Shown here piece by piece: positions 61,195-64,000 of a DNA stretch of 64,000 nt. Below the pieces are notes generated by a model that saw only the letters and a list, made by a program, of their open reading frames with translations, did not search any database and was not told the DNA's origin. The stretch's first letter is position 1. Each line of letters opens with the position of its first letter. This stretch comes from Salinivenus lutea (GTDB lineage: Bacteria > Bacteroidota > Rhodothermia > Rhodothermales > Salinibacteraceae), in the NCBI GenBank assembly GCA_002894685.1, contig NCRC01000019.1, forward strand, positions 1 through 64,000, written 5' to 3'. The position numbers and the translations under genes were made by a program.

Positions 61195-63488
61195 CGGTCG
61201 TCCGTGGCAATCGGGGCGGCGAGGCACGCGTCCGGAATGCCGAAGGCGTCGACCAGCGCCTCGGCCTGCGGGCGCACCTCGTCGCAGAGGGCGTTCACCT
61301 CGCCCCGAATCGCTTTCGACTTGCTCCCCTCCACCACGCCCGCCTCCAAAAACCAGTCGAGGTTTTGCTCGATGCGATAGAGGCCAAACAGTTGGCGGAG
61401 ACGAGTCAGGGAGTTTCGAAGGGAGTCCTCGTCGAGCTCCTCGGTGGCCGCCACGAAGCGGTCGTACACGACCCGCTCCGCTTCGGCGTGCGCGAGCTGC
61501 ACGAGGTGGTCCTGCACGTCGGTGAAGGCGTCGAACGGGTCCATGTCTTCGTTCTCGATGCGGCGCCGGAGCCGCTGCCCCGCAGACAGCAGCATCCGGT
61601 CCGCGCGGTACTGAAAGGCGAAGCGCTGGAAGTCGCGGCTCCGCAGGTGCTCCGGATCCGTCGTCCGCGTCACCACGGGGTTTAGCTCCGAGAGTCGCGT
61701 CGCCACCTCGTCCACCACGAAGCGGGCCATGCCCAGCAGGTTCATGTCGCGGAACTCACGGCGGAAGTCCGAGAGGAGCCCCTTCGCCACCTGCAGCAGA
61801 AGCACCGTGTTGTCGCCCTCGAACGTGGTAAACACATCCGTGTCGGCCTTCAGGGCCCCGATGCGATTGTCGGCCTTGTACCCCTGCCCGCCGCACGCCT
61901 CCCGGGCCTCCTGGAGCGTGTCGGTGGTGTGCCAGGTGGCGTACGCCTTGAGCGCGTTGGCCTCGGCCTCCACCTTTTCGAGCGGCTCCTCGGGCCCCTT
62001 CGCCGCGAACCGCTGCGTAAGGTCGTCGAGGGCAAAATGGAGCGCGTAGGTGGTCGCCAGCTTCGGCAGCAGGCGGCGCTTGTGGGTGCGGTAGTTGAAG
62101 AGCGGCACCTCCGCCTCGTCCTTCGGGCCAAACTGCCGCCGCCGGGCGCCGTAGCGCACCGCAATGGTGAGGCCCGACTTTGCGGCGCTCAGCCCCGCCC
62201 GCGCCACGCTAATCCGCCCCCCGATGAGCGTGCTGAGCATCGTAAAAAACCGCCGGCCGGGGCTCGGGATCGGACTCTCGTAGGTGCCGTCGGGCTGCAC
62301 CGTGGCAAACCGGTCGAGCAGATTCTCGCGGGGGATGCGCACCTCGTCGAACCAGAGCCGCCCGTTGTCCACGCCGTTGAGCCCCATCTTTTCGCCGCAG
62401 TCCTCGATGCGGACCCCGGGCGCCGGCGTGCCGTCCGCGGAGCGGATGGGCACGAGAAACGCGTGCACACCGTGGTGCGCCCCGTCGGTGTGGAGCTGGG
62501 CAAAGACCGTCGCCAGCTGCCCGTGCGCCGCGGCGTTGCCGATCCATTCCTTGTGCGCCTCGTGGCGGGGCGTGTCGATCACAAACGATTCCGTGTCCGC
62601 GTCGTAGTGGGCGGTCGTCTCCAGCTCGCGCACGTTGGAGCCGTGGGCGCGCTCCGTCATGGCGAAGCAGCCCGGCAGGTCGAGCGTGCCGGCACGCCGC
62701 AGGTACTTCTCGTGGTGCTTCTCCGTGCCCAGGCGGTGGATGCTGCCGCCGAAGAGGCCAAACTGCACGCCGAACTTGATGACCATGCTGAGGTCGTGCT
62801 CGGCCAGCGTCTCGAAGGCGGCAATAAACTTCTCCATGTCGCCCTCTCCCCCGTACGCTTCGGGGTAGCCGAGCGCACCCAGCCCCTGCTCGGCCAGCCG
62901 CTCGCACCACGCCAGCACCTGCTCGCGATAGGCCTCCGTGCGGGGCGCCTCGGGGTACTCGAAGACGGGATCCTGCAGGAGCGTGCGGATGTGGGTGCGG
63001 AGCTCGGCGTGCGGACCGTCGAGCAGCGCCGTCATCGCCTCCACGTCGAACGGGGCCTCCCGGCGCGGCGGTTCAGGCTCGGGCCGCTCCCCCAGCAGGT
63101 CCGCCACCAGCTCTTCGCCGTCCACCCCCAGCGCCGCCTCGATGTCCGCCAGCGCCCGCCGGGAGGCGTCGGGCAGGGTGGAGCCGTTGCCCGCCGCGGC
63201 CATCTGCACCCCCAGCTCGGCGAGGGAGCAGCGCGCCGTCACGGGCGCGTGGGCCGCCCCCTCCCGCAGCGCTCGTATCCAGCGGAAGTACTGCGTGGCG
63301 GAGGGCGGCGACTGGGGATCGAGGTGGGCACAGACGGCCTCTCGGACCTCGTCGTCGAGCCAGTCCTGCGCCCGAATTTGGGCGTGGAGCGTGTCGGCCT
63401 CGGAGGGGGTCAGGACGCCGTCGGCCCAGGCCACGTAGAGCAGCGGAAGCAGGGAGCGAACCTGGGGGTGGGCGGTGTCAAGAGACAT
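61188..63488 (-). CDS. acyl-CoA oxidase/dehydrogenase with TerB-like N-terminal domain
   Basis: A 766-residue flavoenzyme. Residues about 10-115 look like a TerB-type helical domain (LLPLLYVAWADGVLTPSEAD). The rest is an acyl-CoA dehydrogenase/oxidase: CFAMTERAHGSNVRELETTA, DCGEKMGLNGVDNGRLWFD, CGGQGYKADNRIGALKADTD and VFTTFEGDNTVLLLQVAKGL, the last carrying the catalytic Glu. The length and C-terminal half match peroxisomal-type oxidases rather than small FadE-like dehydrogenases. It may act on long-chain acyl-CoA. Its stop overlaps susA by 7 bp. Confidence 0.9.
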   Translation of the reverse strand: MSLDTAHPQVRSLLPLLYVAWADGVLTPSEADTLHAQIRAQDWLDDEVREAVCAHLDPQSPPSATQYFRWIRALREGAAHAPVTARCSLAELGVQMAAAGNGSTLPDASRRALADIEAALGVDGEELVADLLGERPEPEPPRREAPFDVEAMTALLDGPHAELRTHIRTLLQDPVFEYPEAPRTEAYREQVLAWCERLAEQGLGALGYPEAYGGEGDMEKFIAAFETLAEHDLSMVIKFGVQFGLFGGSIHRLGTEKHHEKYLRRAGTLDLPGCFAMTERAHGSNVRELETTAHYDADTESFVIDTPRHEAHKEWIGNAAAHGQLATVFAQLHTDGAHHGVHAFLVPIRSADGTPAPGVRIEDCGEKMGLNGVDNGRLWFDEVRIPRENLLDRFATVQPDGTYESPIPSPGRRFFTMLSTLIGGRISVARAGLSAAKSGLTIAVRYGARRRQFGPKDEAEVPLFNYRTHKRRLLPKLATTYALHFALDDLTQRFAAKGPEEPLEKVEAEANALKAYATWHTTDTLQEAREACGGQGYKADNRIGALKADTDVFTTFEGDNTVLLLQVAKGLLSDFRREFRDMNLLGMARFVVDEVATRLSELNPVVTRTTDPEHLRSRDFQRFAFQYRADRMLLSAGQRLRRRIENEDMDPFDAFTDVQDHLVQLAHAEAERVVYDRFVAATEELDEDSLRNSLTRLRQLFGLYRIEQNLDWFLEAGVVEGSKSKAIRGEVNALCDEVRPQAEALVDAFGIPDACLAAPIATDDRY

Positions 63489-63587
63489 GGGGGCAGGGGG
63501 ACCTGGGAAGAAGGACGTGAGCGAAGCGGCGACGGGACGCTGCCCTCCCCCGAACGGGCGGTCGGCGAGGGCCTGGGCCCCCGCAGC

Positions 63588-64000
63588 TCAGACCGTCCGC
63601 ATCTGCTCGGACTGCTCGTGGACGGTTTCGACGAAGACCCGAGCGTGCTCGGGGTCGTGATCGGGCAGCATGCCGTGGCCCAGATTTGCGATGTGGTGGT
63701 GCGGCCCAAAGCCCGCCAGCATGTGCTGCACGCGGCGGCGCAGCGCATCGGGCGGGGCGTAGAGCGCACAGGGGTCGAGGTTGCCCTGCAGGACCGCCCG
63801 GTCGCCCACCGTGTCGCGGGCCGCGCCCGGGTCCATCGACCAGTCCAGGCTAATCACGTCGTAGTCGGTGTCGGCCAGGGCGTCGAGCGCGTAGTGGGCG
63901 TTCTTGGCAAACACGACGAGCGGGACGTCCGGGCAGGCCGATTTGACGCGCGACGCCACCTCGTCGAGAAACGGGTAGCAGAAGGCCCGGAACGTGTCGG
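63588..64000 (-). CDS. hemE: uroporphyrinogen decarboxylase, C-terminal part
   Basis: The window ends inside this gene; the start is beyond base 64000. About 137 C-terminal residues are seen. FRAFCYPFLDEVASRV, PLVVFAKNAHYAL, DVISLDWSMDPGAARDTVGD and LQGNLDPCALYAPPD are the HemE substrate-binding segments, and NLGHGMLPDHDPEHARVFV is the conserved end. The enzyme decarboxylates uroporphyrinogen III to coproporphyrinogen III in heme synthesis. It is on the same strand as the oxidase gene, 99 bp upstream of it. Confidence 0.94.
   Translation of the reverse strand, partial: DTFRAFCYPFLDEVASRVKSACPDVPLVVFAKNAHYALDALADTDYDVISLDWSMDPGAARDTVGDRAVLQGNLDPCALYAPPDALRRRVQHMLAGFGPHHHIANLGHGMLPDHDPEHARVFVETVHEQSEQMRTV

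Noticed and set aside
1-64000. tRNA, rRNA or CRISPR array
   Set aside because: No T-loop GGTTCRA-type sequence in a cloverleaf context, no rRNA-like stretch and no regularly spaced repeats were seen.

Overview
This is a GC-rich, gene-dense chromosomal window whose predicted proteins are rich in Asp and Glu, the usual signature of a salt-in halophile. It also carries a SusC/SusD-type outer-membrane pair, LytS/LytTR signalling, a lactate-dehydrogenase-like NAD malate dehydrogenase and few clear Shine-Dalgarno sites. Together these point to the Bacteroidota/Rhodothermota, most likely Salinibacter or a close relative. That assignment is inference from content; no database was searched. I found about 54 protein genes, two of them toxin-antitoxin pairs, and no rRNA, tRNA, CRISPR array or intact insertion sequence.

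Layout. 1-5 kb: hisA-hisF with an overlapping small membrane protein, a Mo-carrier-like protein, an RNA 2',3'-cyclic phosphodiesterase, lolA and a flippase-like membrane protein. 5-9.2 kb (minus): an OmpA protein, an unusual three-barrel outer-membrane protein and a lipoprotein. 9.5-18.4 kb: an rRNA methyltransferase, a fadI-fadJ beta-oxidation operon ending in an APH-like/P-loop kinase fusion, nicotinamidase, aldehyde dehydrogenase and a PH/SHOCT-like protein. 18.5-25 kb (minus): nuoJ-K-L-M-phhB-N, the proton-pumping arm of complex I interrupted by a pterin carbinolamine dehydratase gene. 25-29.8 kb (minus): a Ppx/GppA phosphatase, a DEDDh exonuclease/GIY-YIG fusion and an acid phosphatase lipoprotein. 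30-36 kb: malate dehydrogenase, a CDF transporter, a methylmalonyl-CoA epimerase/alpha-beta hydrolase fusion, an aldo/keto reductase, a FAS1 protein and a lipoprotein MsrA. 36.5-40 kb: an AbgT transporter flanked by two VapBC-type modules. 40-43 kb: uvrC, a zinc-ribbon membrane peptide and a DJ-1/PfpI protein.

43-52 kb is the most interesting stretch. An LtaS-like sulfatase/TPR membrane protein and a YaiO-type TPR/beta-barrel face, convergently, a four-gene operon: a GAF-PAS-GGDEF-EVL c-di-GMP enzyme, a receiver domain that has lost every phosphorylation residue, a membrane-anchored HEAT protein and a processive family-2 glycosyltransferase. I read this as a c-di-GMP-controlled glycan synthesis, decoration and export system resembling in parts the E. 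coli Pga, Nfr and Bcs systems but with a different set of parts.

52.4-61.2 kb is a starch-utilisation-like locus: SusC, SusD, a LytS kinase, a LytTR regulator and an exported GH13 alpha-glucan hydrolase. 61.2-64 kb (minus) holds an acyl-CoA oxidase/dehydrogenase with a TerB-like N-terminal domain and the 3' part of hemE, which runs off the window.
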